The notes beneath the pieces are model-generated. The model had not been told where the DNA came from. It worked only from the letters and a program-made list of their open reading frames with translations, and did not search any database. Made by a program: the position numbers and the translations under genes. Shown here piece after piece: positions 45,301-64,000 of a stretch of DNA of 64,000 nucleotides (the stretch's first letter is position 1; each line of letters begins with the position of its first letter). The DNA is from Agrypnia vestita. Taxonomy: Eukaryota > Arthropoda > Insecta > Trichoptera > Phryganeidae. Where the stretch lies: the NCBI GenBank assembly GCA_016648135.1, contig JADDOH010002309.1, forward strand, positions 1 to 64,000, given 5' to 3'.

Positions 45301-47050
45301 AACATACAAACTCTAGTCTTCATTTTGAATTTGTGTCGTTTTCATCAAAATATAAATGTCCGTTGTATTCCTATAACTTACATGATGTATCTCAAACAAA
45401 CTATCTTAGGTAATATCACTGAACATATTATGTCGCCAATATGTCATATTAAACAATATAGTTTATGGTGTTCTCACACCAGCTCGTCAGGCCAAATGTT
45501 CATATGTGAGGACAATAACGAGAAACTTTGATGCGAGCAAAATAAAAATAGTTTCCTGATTCATTTCTGTTAACACAATAATTGGTCATTTATTCAATCA
45601 TTTGTAATTTGGAAGTATTTTTTGTAAATACAGAAGATTAACCTGTTCTTTTCAATGAACTGTTTGTTGTGAATAATCTTAAAATATGATTTCGGCTTGA
45701 CGACCGTGTACAAAAGATAGAATATAAAATTGTAAATTTTTACCTCTACCTTTTTATATCTCAAAATTCTTCAAATAGCAAAACTTTCAAACTACCAATG
45801 TAAACATATAAAATTCATTGTGATCCTGGTGCAGCAGTGATTTAATCAGACAAAATACTATATTATATTCTGTCATACCTAACATTAGAAAACAAAATAT
45901 ATGAAAGTCAAGTTCGCAAAGATATCAAAATGTAATCTAAAAGAATCCGTACATAATAAGTTAGAAAGCAAAGAAAATAAAGGATCGTGTGAAAACATTG
46001 ACATTAAAATGAAAACAACTTTGAAACAGAATAGTGATTTGTATAAAGCAATACTCGTCACAAATAATATTACCTTTCAGACTTTCCATACAACATATTT
46101 ATTTTAACTTCACTTTTATTATTAAATATAAATAAACATATTTATTCATTGCGAGTCTCTTATAAACTACACTCTCACTAACTATCATTTTAATTTTGTA
46201 GTCAGATTTACTAATTGTTTAAGGTTTTATCCAGATTTAAAGAGCAGTTATTATAACTGCAATGATAACCGTCAATTTATTTTACTTGCCACTTCATGCA
46301 AATGTTCAAAGTACACAATATTTTAAATGCCAAATTACACAATATTTAATGCCAAATATACAATTTTCGTCAGATAGAGCCCGAACTTATTTTTGAAAAG
46401 GTTTTTTTTCAAATTACAAAATTTATCTTCGGAGTGTGAATCGAATGGACAATCATTTAAGCGGTCACATATTCCATATTCCTGCCAACAGAGCAAAACA
46501 ATAACTCTCAGTCTGTTGTTTAAGATAAGTAAAAAATGATAAAATTTTGCAATCTGTCACGAGAGACAATGTAGCATATGGAGAAAAACATACAAAATTG
46601 GTTCTAAAGAATGTAACAAATTTATAATTATTTCATTAGTTTCCTTTGCAAATATATCTTGGACAGAAACAAAAGTATCTAAGTATTTGAGTAAAATATT
46701 TTTATTAAACGTATATTCACCTAAATCACAGACACTCTTCCGTCATAACGGTTGACATTGTCAATAAATTATTAACTCTCGCGGGTCACAGATACAACAA
46801 TAAAATTATGTTAAAAAGAACCGATGCGTGGCATATGAAAAGAAGGATGTTCACTTATCTTCAATAAAATATATCAAATAAATAATTTTCCTAATGCAAC
46901 CTAACCGCGTCAATAATGTTCGGTCATCATCGTCGACCTTCGTCTTTCGTTATTTCCATAAAAATTATATTATCGCCGTACAAATTACAAATGAACATAT
47001 TATGCAAAATATTAACGTAGAGGAACATTATGGGCATTGTGAAATATATC

Positions 47051-47083
<33 letters not shown>

Positions 47084-47151
47084 GCGGAGCCCGCTGGCGA
47101 GTTCGATCCATCGCGACACGGTCACTCATTGTACATTACACTCCACATTGT
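42361..47151 (-). other. Non-coding stretch downstream of mnb stop, possible 3' UTR in part
   Basis: Few recognisable repeats compared with 13-42 kb and no coding exon. The part nearest 47151 is presumably transcribed as mnb 3' UTR; the polyadenylation site cannot be fixed from sequence. A small inverted pair TAGTGTACCC/GGGTACACTA brackets about 43351-43448. Confidence 0.35.
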
Positions 47152-63886
<16,735 letters not shown>

Positions 63887-64000
63887 CTATATAAAATATT
63901 TTAATATTGATGTATTAAGACAATTTATTCACTATTCATTTGATATTGTTTATTCAATAGCGGGAATCATCCGATTTACATGAGCATTCAAATATAGCAA

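Overview
The window looks like nuclear DNA of an insect, most probably a moth or butterfly. The bulk is AT-rich and non-coding. Coding exons are short and bounded by GT-AG introns. The digestive-type serine proteases have a lepidopteran look, and the intergenic and intronic space is packed with degenerate transposons, foldback MITEs and tRNA-derived SINEs. I see no bacterial-type operon, CRISPR array or viral genome. The species call is inference from gene families and repeat content.

Region 1 (1-13.8 kb, minus strand) holds a tandem pair of chymotrypsin-like secreted serine protease genes. The right-hand copy (9393-13674) is complete in five exons encoding 271 residues with signal peptide, activation site and His/Asp/Ser triad. 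The left-hand copy (640-4223) shows only its signal exon and its IIGG/His exon; the rest lies off the left edge. Intron 1 of both copies carries the same hairpin MITE, SINE and LINE tail, so these predate the duplication. Two TIR elements (about 0.9 kb each) occur only in the left copy and came later. A third, orphan signal-peptide exon with its own TATA box sits at 6455-6506.

Region 2 (about 13.8-47 kb) has no host gene that I can support. It is a transposon graveyard: mariner (two), Tigger/pogo, RTE-like and other LINE tails, solo-LTR-like pieces, tRNA-derived SINEs, a PIF/Harbinger-like MITE, TTAA-flanked elements (one of 3.5 kb), Tc1-like MITEs, foldback elements, and two fragments of a multicopy ORF family of unknown function.

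Region 3 (47.15-63.83 kb, minus strand) is the 3' two-thirds of a DYRK1A/minibrain protein kinase gene. Seven exons in continuous phase encode 447 residues from just before the ATP-binding lysine to the conserved C-terminus. A possible 21-codon cassette exon lies in the 9-kb last intron. The 5' exons lie beyond the right edge. Its introns carry piggyBac, LINE and MITE fragments. The protease cluster and the kinase gene are functionally unrelated neighbours.
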